Of a stretch of DNA of 64,000 bases, positions 34,182 through 42,851 are shown in pieces. Origin of the DNA: Christensenella sp. UBA1385 (lineage in GTDB: Bacteria; Bacillota; Clostridia; Christensenellales; Aristaeellaceae). Location: the NCBI GenBank assembly GCA_002305755.1, contig DBQV01000040.1, positions 17,679 to 81,678 of the forward strand. Direction: 5' to 3'. The notes under the pieces are model-generated. The model worked only from the letters and a program-made list of their open reading frames with translations, was not told the origin of the DNA and ran no database searches. Made by a program: the position numbers and the translations under genes. How positions within the stretch are numbered: position 1 is the stretch's first letter; each line of letters starts with the position of its first letter.

Positions 34182-35777
34182 TTACCTGGCCAAATAGGCT
34201 TCATAGGCCTTGGTATAGATTTCCATGTAACGCGGATTCTTGACGCCGGCAAATCCGTTGACATATTCCTGCCAAACCTTATCATCGTTGATATCTTTCT
34301 GGCCGGTGACAAAGTAGGCGCGCCATTCCTTCCAGTATTGCTCCTGCTCCGTCTTGATCGCGGAACTTTCAGTAGCGTCTTCCACGGAATAGAATCTGGA
34401 GAACGAAGGCCACACTTCTTCGGGGAAATAATTTCTCAGACCCTCGACGGCTTCCAGGCAGACGGGCCAGGTTTCGCCACCCTTGAAATACTCATTGGAC
34501 GCCACGGATGGATTCGCGCCGCCGGCCCAGGGCACATACTCAGCCAAAACCTGCTCAAACGTACGACCATCGGGGGATTTGAGGACAGCATCGGTCAGCT
34601 TCAGTCCACCAGGGGAGTTTTCATCCTTCTCATAGGTCACGCCCTCTACTCCCATGAAGTAGCTGATGATACCTTCATCGGAATACCAGTGATCCATCCA
34701 TCGCACGGCAGCCTTCACCGCGTCCTCGCCTTTTTCCGCGCACTTATAAGTGATCAGGAACTGGCCGGTTGTAGAGGCGGGGATGGAATAAATCGTCCAC
34801 ATCTTTTCACCGTTGTAGCCGGTGAAAGGCTCTTTGATGCCAAGAGAATACTGTTCATATGGAGAGTTGGAAACGGGGCTGTTGTTCACCATGATATAGG
34901 TCAAGGCACGGCCGGTAGAAGCCTTGGCTATCTCCTGCGCGTAGTCCATCGTAAAAATATCCTGGTCAATCAGCTTTTCTGAATATAGTTTATTCAGATA
35001 CTTGAGCGTTTCGCGATAGTTGTCAGACGTGTAGGCATACTGCAGTTTCCCCTCGTCATCCACGAACACATCCAGGTGAGAGCTTCCACGGTTCATCCAC
35101 CCAAACGATCCGGCAAGAACATACTCAATCTCGTCGATGCGGCTGGAAGTCAGAGGGATCTCATCGGCTTCGCCGTTTTCGTTGTAATCCAATGCCTTGC
35201 AGGCGACCAGGTAATTATAAAACTCATCCAGGGTTGTGGGCGCGGAGAGGCCCAGTTTCTCCAGCACATCAGTGTTAAACCATACCTTTGCGCCCACGCG
35301 GATCGCATCGCCAGTAAGGATATATGGGGCAGCGTATATCTTGCCATCCGGCATGGTCACAGCATCCTTCGCGCTGGGATATTCCTCAAAATAGCGCATC
35401 AGGTTAGGCATGAGCTCCGCATAATCCGACAGTGCTACAAACATGCCTTCTTCGGCATATTTTGCTTGATCGGTGCCGGACACGCTCATCTTCATCAGGA
35501 TATCCGGCACTTCCGCGGAAGCCAGCATCAGGTTAAGCTGCGTCACGCGGTCAGAATCCGGTATATTCTGATACTGCATGTCAATACCGGATTCCTGTTC
35601 AAAGTTTTTCAGGATGACAATTTCATTAAAATCGCCCTGAATGGGAGATTGGTTAACAGCCACGGTCAGGGTCAGTGGCTCGGTCACGATCGGCATGCCC
35701 TCCGGATTTACGGCTGCCAACGCGTGGCCGGACACGAGCATCAGAGCAGCGGTCAGAATTGCTAACGATTTTTTCAC
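34182..35777 (-). CDS. extracellular carbohydrate-binding protein of an ABC transporter, no lipobox
   Basis: A 531-residue type 1 extracellular solute-binding protein (LplA-like) for a sugar or oligosaccharide. The start is a GTG at 35777 behind AAAGGAGG. The signal peptide KKSLAILTAALMLVSGHALA-AV ends in an AxA-type signal peptidase I site and has no cysteine, although most Gram-positive binding proteins are lipoproteins. The following permease genes lie upstream in the same operon. No ATPase gene is present, so a shared MsmX-type ATPase is expected elsewhere. Confidence 0.9.
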   Translation of the reverse strand: MKKSLAILTAALMLVSGHALAAVNPEGMPIVTEPLTLTVAVNQSPIQGDFNEIVILKNFEQESGIDMQYQNIPDSDRVTQLNLMLASAEVPDILMKMSVSGTDQAKYAEEGMFVALSDYAELMPNLMRYFEEYPSAKDAVTMPDGKIYAAPYILTGDAIRVGAKVWFNTDVLEKLGLSAPTTLDEFYNYLVACKALDYNENGEADEIPLTSSRIDEIEYVLAGSFGWMNRGSSHLDVFVDDEGKLQYAYTSDNYRETLKYLNKLYSEKLIDQDIFTMDYAQEIAKASTGRALTYIMVNNSPVSNSPYEQYSLGIKEPFTGYNGEKMWTIYSIPASTTGQFLITYKCAEKGEDAVKAAVRWMDHWYSDEGIISYFMGVEGVTYEKDENSPGGLKLTDAVLKSPDGRTFEQVLAEYVPWAGGANPSVASNEYFKGGETWPVCLEAVEGLRNYFPEEVWPSFSRFYSVEDATESSAIKTEQEQYWKEWRAYFVTGQKDINDDKVWQEYVNGFAGVKNPRYMEIYTKAYEAYLAR

Positions 35778-35826
35778 GGAAATTCCTCCTTTTATTTTCC
35801 TCCGCTTACGATACAAGCGGGGTAAA

Positions 35827-36753
35827 TCAACCTTTAACGGCGCCGATCATGACACCTTTCACAAAAAATCTCTGCACAAAAGGATAAATAATCAACATCG
35901 GGATAGACGAGACAACGATCACCGAATATTTGATGGTCTCAGCCCGCATGGCCGCACGCGCTGCTTCGTCTGAGCCCATTTCCATCAGGGACTGAGAGTT
36001 GTTCGCAGTCAGCACTTTGCGAAGGTACAGCTGCAAGGGCTGTATAGATTCCTTGTTGATGTATAGCAGCGCGCTGAAATAGCTGTTCCAATGCCCGACG
36101 CTGTAGTACAGCGCGATGACCGCCAGCACCGGGCCCGACAGCGGAAGAACGACCCTGACCAGAGTAGCAAAGGGTGAACAGCCGTCAATATCGGCCGCTT
36201 CCTGCAGTTCGTAGGGAATGGAACTCATAAAAAAGGTCCGCATAATGATCATGTTATAGACTGAAACCGCACCGGGCAGTATCAAAGCCAGCCAGTTGTT
36301 CATCAGGCCCAAAGTCTTGCTGACCATCAGATAGGTGGGGATAAGGCCGCCGCTGAAAAACATGCAGAAGGTCATCAGCTTCATGATCACATTGCGCCCC
36401 CACAGGTCTTTTCTTGTGACAGGAAAAGCCGCCAGAACAGTCATCACCAGGTTGAGCACGGTGCCGGATAACATGATGATCAGCGAATTGCGATATCCAC
36501 GCATGATGTTGTCATTTTTGAATACCTCGGCATAGTTTTCCAGCGTCAGATCCACTGGCCACAGGAGCATTTTGCCCGCAGTGACGGACATCGGATCGCT
36601 GATCGATGCGCTGAGCACATAAATCAGCGGATAAAGAATGATGCAGGTAATCATGCCCAGAAAGACGACGTTGGTGATTTCAAAGACAATGTCACCCCCT
36701 GTCATTCTGCTTCTGAAGCTGTGACGGCCGCTCTTGCCGGTTTGCTTGCTCAT
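35827..36753 (-). CDS. carbohydrate ABC transporter permease, LplC type
   Basis: A 308-residue inner-membrane permease with about six membrane helices and the EAA loop as ELQEAADIDGCSPFATLVRVVLPLS, which docks the ATPase. I start at the ATG 36753 behind AGGAAG. An ATG at 36771 is also possible. It pairs with the LplB-type permease just upstream. Confidence 0.92.
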   Translation of the reverse strand: MSKQTGKSGRHSFRSRMTGGDIVFEITNVVFLGMITCIILYPLIYVLSASISDPMSVTAGKMLLWPVDLTLENYAEVFKNDNIMRGYRNSLIIMLSGTVLNLVMTVLAAFPVTRKDLWGRNVIMKLMTFCMFFSGGLIPTYLMVSKTLGLMNNWLALILPGAVSVYNMIIMRTFFMSSIPYELQEAADIDGCSPFATLVRVVLPLSGPVLAVIALYYSVGHWNSYFSALLYINKESIQPLQLYLRKVLTANNSQSLMEMGSDEAARAAMRAETIKYSVIVVSSIPMLIIYPFVQRFFVKGVMIGAVKG

Positions 36754-36772
36754 TTCCGTCTTCCTTTTCATT

Positions 36773-37756
36773 TCACCAAAGGCTCGTTTCGCCTATTTTG
36801 CGGCTGACTGTATTCACAATCACCAACAGGATACAGTTGATCAGAGAGTTAAACAGACCTATCGCTGTTGACAGACTGAACTGAGCCGATTCAAGGCCGA
36901 TACGATAAGAATAGGTGGAGATCACATCCGATACGGAAAGGTTTAGATCATTTTGCATCAGGAACACTTTTTCAAAACCGACATTCATAATGTGCCCGGA
37001 ATTCAGGATGAGCAGCGTGATCATGGTCGGCGCGATACCAGGAATATTGATGTGCCAGATACGCTGCATGCGGTTCGCGCCGTCAATCATAGCAGCTTCA
37101 TGCAGCGCCGGATCGATTCCGGCTAACGCTGCGATATAGATGATAGAATCCCACCCAATATTCTGCCAGATGCCGGATCCAACATAAAGACCTCGAAACA
37201 GCGAAGCCTTTTGCATCCAGTTATAGGGCTCTCCCCCCATGTTCCTGATCATGACATTGACAATACCATAATCGGAATTCGTAAAGGATTTGATGATTCC
37301 TACCAAAACCAGCACGGAAAGGAAGTGCGGTGCATAGGTGACGTTTTGTACGAATTTTTTGTATTTGACGGACCTAACTTCATTCAGGCTGAGCGCCAAA
37401 ACAATCGGCAAGGGAAAACCCAAGGCCAACGACAACAAGCTCAGATAGATGGTATTGCCGAGCACTCTGAAGAAGTACGGGGAATCAAAAAACTGCTGAA
37501 AATACTTATACCAAGGGTCAGCCCACGGACTGCCCATGATCCCCTTAAGTACCTTATAGTCCTTGAAGGCAAGCGTTACACCGTACATCGGCCCGTAGCA
37601 AAAAACCGCAAAGAAAGCGACAACTGGGATCAGCATCAGATAGAGCTGCCAATTCCGGTGGAGTCGCTTGGAAACGATGAATTCTTTGAGTGTTTTCCTT
37701 TTTCTCACCACCGGATATGTTGCATTGCTCACAGAAACCGCTCCCATCTCCGTCAT
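36773..37756 (-). CDS. carbohydrate ABC transporter permease, LplB type
   Basis: A 327-residue permease with about six membrane helices and the EAA loop ALHEAAMIDGANRMQRIWHINIPGI. It is the first gene of the five-gene uptake operon, expressed from TTGTGT-17-TATAAT about 76 bp upstream. No clear ribosome site is seen at the ATG. A second ATG three codons in is no better. Confidence 0.92.
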   Translation of the reverse strand: MTEMGAVSVSNATYPVVRKRKTLKEFIVSKRLHRNWQLYLMLIPVVAFFAVFCYGPMYGVTLAFKDYKVLKGIMGSPWADPWYKYFQQFFDSPYFFRVLGNTIYLSLLSLALGFPLPIVLALSLNEVRSVKYKKFVQNVTYAPHFLSVLVLVGIIKSFTNSDYGIVNVMIRNMGGEPYNWMQKASLFRGLYVGSGIWQNIGWDSIIYIAALAGIDPALHEAAMIDGANRMQRIWHINIPGIAPTMITLLILNSGHIMNVGFEKVFLMQNDLNLSVSDVISTYSYRIGLESAQFSLSTAIGLFNSLINCILLVIVNTVSRKIGETSLW

Positions 37757-37831
37757 TTCAGTGTTTAATTTATTGCAAAATTATTCAACCCATCAGGTGA
37801 TTATGAAGAATCAACCCGTGATGTTTTACAC

Positions 37832-37860
37832 ATTATAAGTGGCAGAACGGAAAAACACAA
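37832..37860 (-). promoter_or_regulatory. promoter of the sugar ABC operon
   Basis: On the minus strand, TTGTGT (37855-37860), a 17-bp spacer and TATAAT (37832-37837). No regulator gene is adjacent. Nothing else is seen in 37861-37950. Confidence 0.65.
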
Positions 37861-37954
37861 GCGCATGAGTTTATTATATACAAAGATCTGCTCCATACCG
37901 ATGACGAGTACACCGCAGGCGCAAGCTACTACAGACGAGAAAAAAGATAGACAG

Positions 37955-37979
37955 AAAAACCCCATCCTTTCGGACGGGG
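37955..37979 (-). terminator. rpsI terminator
   Basis: CCCCGTCC / GGATGGGG stem with a GAAA-type loop, followed by TTTTT on the minus strand. Confidence 0.88.
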
Positions 37980-37999
37980 CATTGAAAAACAGGTTTGAA

Positions 38000-38389
38000 T
38001 CAGCGCTTGCTGAACTGAGGAGCACGTCTCGCGGCTTTGAGGCCGTACTTTTTGCGCTCCTTCATGCGAGGATCGCGGGTGAGGAAACCGGCCTTCTTCA
38101 GTTCGCCGCGAAGCTCGGGGTTGGCCTTGATCAGCGCACGGCTGATGCCGTGACGGATCGCGCCGGACTGGCCGGTGAGGCCGCCGCCGTTGACGCTGAC
38201 CAGCACATCAAAACCGGTGGTTTTGGTGAGGGTCAGGGGCTGACGCACGGTCATCTTCAGGGTCTCGAGACCGAAATAATCGTCCAGCTCGCGCTTGTTG
38301 ATCACGATGTTGCCGCTGCCGGGAACCAGGCGGACACGGGCAATCGCCTTCTTGCGGCGGCCGACTGCGTTGAAATCTGCTTGTGCCAT
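38000..38389 (-). CDS. rpsI: 30S ribosomal protein S9
   Basis: A 129-residue protein. It has [15 protein letters not shown], the [20 protein letters not shown]-binding core and the conserved basic C-terminal tail [12 protein letters not shown], whose last residues reach the ribosomal P site. It is cotranscribed with rplM, the universal pair. Confidence 0.98.
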   Translation of the reverse strand: MAQADFNAVGRRKKAIARVRLVPGSGNIVINKRELDDYFGLETLKMTVRQPLTLTKTTGFDVLVSVNGGGLTGQSGAIRHGISRALIKANPELRGELKKAGFLTRDPRMKERKKYGLKAARRAPQFSKR

Positions 38390-38410
38390 ATTGTTTCTGC
38401 TCCTTCCGCT

Positions 38411-38845
38411 TTACTTAATCAGGGTCAGCACTTCGGGCTTCTGCGCGGCGTGCTCATGCTCCGCGCCCGAGTAGATGTGCAGCTTGGTCGCCATCTTGCG
38501 GCCCAGGGGATTCTTGGGCAGCATGCCGACCACGGCATGGCGGAGAGCAAATTCCGGCTTTTCGGCCATCAGCTTGCGGTACTTGGTTTCCTTCAGGCCG
38601 CCGACATAGCCGGTGTGATGGTAATAGATCTTCTGGTCCAGCTTTTTGCCGGTGAGGACCAGCTTATCCGCGTTAACGACGATCACATAGTCGCCGGTAT
38701 CAACATGCGGGGTATAGGTGGGCTTATGCTTGCCGCGCAGGATATTGGCAACCTGGCTGGCAACGCGTCCGAGCACCATGCCTTCTGCATCAACAACATA
38801 CCACTTGCGCTCAACAGTCTGCGCATTTGCCATGTAGGTATTCAA
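38411..38845 (-). CDS. rplM: 50S ribosomal protein L13
   Basis: A 144-residue protein. The start is placed at TTG 38845, 7 nt after AGGAGGAG. The product then begins [20 protein letters not shown], matching the family N-terminus. A start at 38875 would add a non-conserved stretch across the ribosome site. The [13 protein letters not shown] block is typical. It is preceded by an L13-type leader hairpin. Confidence 0.97.
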   Translation of the reverse strand: MNTYMANAQTVERKWYVVDAEGMVLGRVASQVANILRGKHKPTYTPHVDTGDYVIVVNADKLVLTGKKLDQKIYYHHTGYVGGLKETKYRKLMAEKPEFALRHAVVGMLPKNPLGRKMATKLHIYSGAEHEHAAQKPEVLTLIK

Positions 38846-38915
38846 AGTTGAACTCCTCCTAAACATTGTGTGCATGTGCAGGGCTGTGATGGTCGCACAT
38901 TCCTGCGAACTGCCC

Positions 38916-38945
38916 TCAATAGTTCCGGGGCTAGCGGCCTATTGA
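38916..38945 (-). promoter_or_regulatory. L13 leader hairpin
   Basis: TCAATAG / CTATTGA closes a 30-nt stem-loop with a GGCCGCTAGCCCCGG inner part in the rplM 5' UTR. Position and shape fit the Firmicutes L13 leader, where excess L13 binds and represses its own operon. Identification is by position and stem, not by a full covariance match. Confidence 0.6.
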
Positions 38946-38955
38946 TGCAACAGCC

Positions 38956-38984
38956 ATAATATAATAAGCTTCCCCTTCTGTCAA
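38956..38984 (-). promoter_or_regulatory. rplM-rpsI promoter
   Basis: On the minus strand, TTGACA (38979-38984), a 17-bp spacer and TATTAT (38956-38961). Confidence 0.88.
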
Positions 38985-39050
38985 GGCAATTTCAGCGTAT
39001 TTGGCCCTTCTTGGGACGATTTTTCACACCGAAGCATCGCCTCTCTCCGC

Positions 39051-39079
39051 TTGACAGATCGTGCCCCAAACACTACCCT
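39051..39079 (+). promoter_or_regulatory. possible promoter of the metallophosphoesterase gene
   Basis: TTGACA (39051-39056), a 17-bp spacer and TACCCT (39074-39079). The -35 is perfect and the -10 is weak. Confidence 0.45.
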
Positions 39080-39108
39080 GAAGCCATTCCATGTACTGGA
39101 GGTGTCTC

Positions 39109-39960
39109 TTGTCCGGACGGGGAAAGGATCTGCTGCGCAAGTCGCTGCATGTGCTGAGGTGGGTCCCCACCTCCTGCAAGGCGCTGTATCCCTTCTGGCT
39201 CTCCGCCCAGCTCGACACGGTAGAGGAAGAGGCCATTTTCTCAAGCCTGCCGAAAGGCATGGACGGGCTGAGCATTGCCTATGCCTCCGATATCCACTAC
39301 GGCGCCTTCTTTGGCCGGGAGCGAGCGGTCGATCTGGCCGAAAGGCTGAACGCCATGAACGCAGACCTTATCCTGCTGGGAGGCGACTATGGTGAGACTG
39401 CGGCAACAGGCGCGGCGTTTTTCAGCGTCATTCCTCCGCTCAGGGCGCGCCTTGGCGTATATGCCGCGATGGGCAACCACGACCTCATCGGCAGCGGCCG
39501 GGAGATCGCGCAGCTTGAAGAAGCCGTCGCCATGAGCGGCGTCAGGCTTTTGAGAAACAGCGGTGCACTGATCAGTCAGGGCGGCGACAGCCTGCTTCTT
39601 TGCGCCACGGACGATATTCTGCAGGGCAAGCCCGACCTTGGCCCGCTGCTTCCCGCCATGCAGAGCGCTTCCTTCACGCTCTTTGCTCCGCATTCGCCGG
39701 ATATACTGCCGCAGGCGGAAAGGACAGAGGGCTTCCGCTTTGACCTGGCCCTCTGCGGCCACACGCACGGCGGGCAGATCGTGCTCTTTGGCCGCAGCCT
39801 GCACTCCTCCAGCAGGTATGGCGATACCTACGCCCGGGGCTGGATGAACGTGCACGGCGGCCGCCTGATGGTCTCCTGCGGCGTCGGCACCTCACTGATG
39901 CCCATCCGTCTGGGCGTTCGCCCGCAGATCCACAGGATCACGCTGAGAAAAGCATATTAA
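39109..39960 (+). CDS. metallophosphoesterase (YkuE-like)
   Basis: A calcineurin-like two-metal phosphoesterase of 283 residues. Metal-ligand motifs in order are ASDIHYG, LLGGDYG, MGNHD and CGHTHGGQ. The YkuE/YaeI-type layout begins with a short hydrophobic or basic N-terminus. I start at TTG 39109 behind TGGAGGTG. An ATG at 39091 lies inside that ribosome site. It converges on tsaD with a 4-bp overlap of stop regions. The substrate is not known. Confidence 0.88.
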   Translation: MSGRGKDLLRKSLHVLRWVPTSCKALYPFWLSAQLDTVEEEAIFSSLPKGMDGLSIAYASDIHYGAFFGRERAVDLAERLNAMNADLILLGGDYGETAATGAAFFSVIPPLRARLGVYAAMGNHDLIGSGREIAQLEEAVAMSGVRLLRNSGALISQGGDSLLLCATDDILQGKPDLGPLLPAMQSASFTLFAPHSPDILPQAERTEGFRFDLALCGHTHGGQIVLFGRSLHSSSRYGDTYARGWMNVHGGRLMVSCGVGTSLMPIRLGVRPQIHRITLRKAY

Positions 39961-41015
39961 ACCAGGCGAAGAGAGGGATCGGCGTTCAGATCAAGCCCCG
40001 CCAGCTGAAGATGCCTGAGCCTTCTGAAGGCCGCGGCGCCGATCATGGCCGCGTTGTCGCCCGTGTACTTCAGCTCCGGCATATAGAGCTCCATGCCGCG
40101 TCCTGCGCAGGCCTCCATCATCCTTTCACGCAGCAGCCGGTTGGCCGACACGCCGCCCGCCAGCGCCAGCCTGCGCTGGCCCAGGTCTTCCGCCGCCATC
40201 ATGCATTTATCGGCCAGCTGATCCACCACGGCCCTGCGAAAGGAGGCGGCCAGATCGTTCACGGGCAGCGATTCCCCGCGCTGGGCCATGCCGTGCGTCA
40301 GATTGATAAAAGCTGTTTTCAGCCCTGAAAAACTGTAGTCATAGGGTCTGTCCGTGTGCGGTCGGGGAAGCGGAAAGGCCCGGTCGTTCCCCGATCCCGC
40401 CGCGAGGTCGAGCTTTGGCCCGCCGGGATAGGGCAGGCCGAGAACGCGCGCCGCCTTGTCGAAGGCCTCGCCCGCCGCGTCATCCTGCGTGCAGCCGATC
40501 AGGCGGTAGGTATCCCCCTCCTCCACCATCAGCAGGTGGCTGTGCCCGCCCGATACGACCAGGCAGAGGTAGGGCGGCTCCAGCAAAGGGAACGAAAGAT
40601 AGTTGGCGCAAATGTGCCCCTCAATGTGGTTGACGGCAATCAGAGGCTTGCCCAGCGCAGCCGCCAGGCCCTTGGCATAGCTGACGCCGACCAGCAGCGC
40701 GCCCACCAGCCCCGGCCCGCAGGTGACCGCGACGGCGTCGATCTGCGAAAAGCCAAGCCCCGCCTCCTCCAGCGCGGCCCGCACGATCGGAGAAATCTTT
40801 TCCACATGGGCGCGGCTGGCGATCTCCGGCACCACGCCGCCGTAGAGGCTGTGCAGATCGATCTGAGAGTAGACGCAGTTGGACAGCACGCGGCGGCCGT
40901 CCTCCACCACGGCGGCGGCCGTTTCATCGCAGGAGGATTCGATGGCGAGTATCCTCACGTTTTTTCTGCCGAGCAGCTTCTCCGCGTCCCTTCGCGCGGT
41001 CTCAAGATAGCTCAT
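39957..41015 (-). CDS. tsaD: tRNA N6-adenosine threonylcarbamoyltransferase
   Basis: A 352-residue Kae1/Gcp family ATPase that transfers the threonylcarbamoyl group to A37 of ANN-decoding tRNAs. The metal site H130-IEG-H134 and the N-terminal ILAIESSCDETAAAV are diagnostic. The start ATG at 41015 follows GGGAGGG and overlaps the DUF1461 gene by 4 bp. An in-frame extension to 41171 is not real. The trmO product in this window acts on the same t6A base in tRNA-Thr. Confidence 0.96.
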   Translation of the reverse strand: MSYLETARRDAEKLLGRKNVRILAIESSCDETAAAVVEDGRRVLSNCVYSQIDLHSLYGGVVPEIASRAHVEKISPIVRAALEEAGLGFSQIDAVAVTCGPGLVGALLVGVSYAKGLAAALGKPLIAVNHIEGHICANYLSFPLLEPPYLCLVVSGGHSHLLMVEEGDTYRLIGCTQDDAAGEAFDKAARVLGLPYPGGPKLDLAAGSGNDRAFPLPRPHTDRPYDYSFSGLKTAFINLTHGMAQRGESLPVNDLAASFRRAVVDQLADKCMMAAEDLGQRRLALAGGVSANRLLRERMMEACAGRGMELYMPELKYTGDNAAMIGAAAFRRLRHLQLAGLDLNADPSLRLV

Positions 41016-41719
41016 GATGCGGCCCTCCCTGCCCCGGTCAGCGCCCAGGCTGCCAGCGGCAGAGCCAGCAGCACGGGCCAAGCCTGCGTCAGCAAATCTC
41101 CCGCGTAGGATACGAAAAACGCTCCGGGCATCAGCTGCAGGAGGAGATCGCTGCGCGGGTTCAGCAGCCACAGATCGTTGCTGAACAGCAGCCTGTGAAA
41201 CAGTATGAACAGCGAGTCAAAATCAAGCGCAGCCCACAGCGCCGCCGCAGCCGTCAGCGCAAACACCGCAAGCAGCGTGCCAGCCAGCGCCCTCTGCGGC
41301 CGCACCGCCCGGAGCAGGGCCGGCCTCAGCCGCCGCAGCGTAAAAAACAGCGCCAGCCCGCTGGCCAGCAGGATCAGCGCGGCGACGCGCAGCCGGCCCG
41401 CCAGGGCCACCAGCCCCCTGATATCCGAAAGATGGGCCAGCTCCTTCTCTGAAAAGGCAGGGCCGCTTTCACCCCTTCGGCTCACCCGAACCTGCGCGCT
41501 CATCAGATCGCCCTTCAGAAAGCCGGTGATCGCGCGCGCAAGCGCCACGTGCTGCCCCGCGTCGAGGCCGGACAGCCCATCGTCCGCGTAGCGGTCAAAC
41601 TTCGCCTCCATGCGCTGCTCATCCACCGCGAAAGACGCCAAAAGGCCCGCGGCATAAGCCAGCAGGCAGAAAACCAGCGCCAGGCACAGGCCCGCGCGCA
41701 GCAGAGCGGCGGCCCGCAT
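41012..41719 (-). CDS. DUF1461 (TIGR01906-like) integral membrane protein
   Basis: A 235-residue protein with an N-terminal membrane helix, an outside loop of about 80 residues and three more helices. The C-terminal half carries the family signature FDSLFILFHRLLFSNDLWLLNP followed by RSDLLLQLMPGAFF. Function unknown. It sits between prfB (1-bp overlap) and tsaD (4-bp overlap), so it is fully embedded in the secA-prfB operon. Confidence 0.82.
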   Translation of the reverse strand: MRAAALLRAGLCLALVFCLLAYAAGLLASFAVDEQRMEAKFDRYADDGLSGLDAGQHVALARAITGFLKGDLMSAQVRVSRRGESGPAFSEKELAHLSDIRGLVALAGRLRVAALILLASGLALFFTLRRLRPALLRAVRPQRALAGTLLAVFALTAAAALWAALDFDSLFILFHRLLFSNDLWLLNPRSDLLLQLMPGAFFVSYAGDLLTQAWPVLLALPLAAWALTGAGRAAS

Positions 41720-42819
41720 TATTGCATCTTCAGATAGGCAGTGATAAACCCATCCAGATTACCGTCCATCACGTCAGTGATGTTGCCGGACTCATAGCCG
41801 GTTCTGTGATCCTTCACCATGGTATAGGGTTGGAAGACATAGGAGCGGATCTGGCTTCCCCACTCGATCTTCTTCATCTCGCCCTTGATATCGGCCATCT
41901 GCTCTTCCTTCTCGCGCTCGTGCAGCTCTACCAGGCGGGCCCGCAGCATCTGCATGGCCTTCTCCTTGTTCTGCACCTGGCTGCGCTCGTTCTGGCAGGA
42001 AACCACGATGCCGGTGGGGAGGTGGGTCAGGCGCACGGCCGAATCCGTCTTGTTGACGTGCTGGCCGCCCGCGCCGGTGGAGCGGTAGGTATCCACACGC
42101 ACGTCCTCCATGTTGATCTCCACCTTGCCGTCATCCTCAATGACAGGGGCCACGTCCAGCGACGCGAAGGAAGTGTGCCTTCTCGCGTTGGCGTCAAAGG
42201 GGCTGATGCGCACCAGGCGGTGCACGCCCCGCTCGCCGCGCAGGTAGCCGTAGGCATTTTCGCCCGTCACCTCAAAGGTGACGGATTTGATGCCCGCCTC
42301 GTCGCCGTCCAACAGGTCAAGCAGCGTCACCTTGAAGCCCGCCCGTTCGCAGTAGCGCGTATACATGCGATAGAGCATCTGGGTCCAATCCTGCGCCTCG
42401 GTGCCGCCAGCGCCCGCGTGCAGCGACAGGATAGCGTCATGCGAATCATAATCGCCCCGCATCAAGGTTTCCAGCGCCAGCATATCCACCTGATGTCCCA
42501 GCGTTTCAAGCTCCGCCCCCGCCTCGTCGGCCATGCCCTGATCGCTTTCGTCGTCAGCCAGCTCCATCATGGTGTCGATGTCGTCGCACAGCGTCTGAAG
42601 ATGGCGGTAGTGCTCAATTTTGGACTCGATGGAGGAGATCCGCTGGTTGACGGTACGCGACCTGTCCAGATTATCCCAGAATCCGGGCGCGTTCAGCTCT
42701 TCCTTCAGTTCCATCAGTTCCTGCTCCATCTGGCTGATGTGCAGGCCGTCCCCCACCTCGGCCAGTCGGGCCCTCAGCGCGTTCAGATCGACGCGGTATC
42801 GTTCCAGTTCTACTATCAT
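41719..42819 (-). CDS. prfB: peptide chain release factor 2
   Basis: A 366-residue factor that reads UGA and UAA. The SPF recognition tripeptide is at 206-208 and the GGQ motif at 251-253. The whole protein is encoded in one frame. The programmed +1 frameshift that interrupts prfB near codon 25 in many bacteria is absent. It follows secA by 32 bp, a conserved Firmicutes pair. Confidence 0.97.
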   Translation of the reverse strand: MIVELERYRVDLNALRARLAEVGDGLHISQMEQELMELKEELNAPGFWDNLDRSRTVNQRISSIESKIEHYRHLQTLCDDIDTMMELADDESDQGMADEAGAELETLGHQVDMLALETLMRGDYDSHDAILSLHAGAGGTEAQDWTQMLYRMYTRYCERAGFKVTLLDLLDGDEAGIKSVTFEVTGENAYGYLRGERGVHRLVRISPFDANARRHTSFASLDVAPVIEDDGKVEINMEDVRVDTYRSTGAGGQHVNKTDSAVRLTHLPTGIVVSCQNERSQVQNKEKAMQMLRARLVELHEREKEEQMADIKGEMKKIEWGSQIRSYVFQPYTMVKDHRTGYESGNITDVMDGNLDGFITAYLKMQ

Positions 42820-42851
42820 GCTTTCACTCCAAGCTCGTCGGTTCTCTGCGC

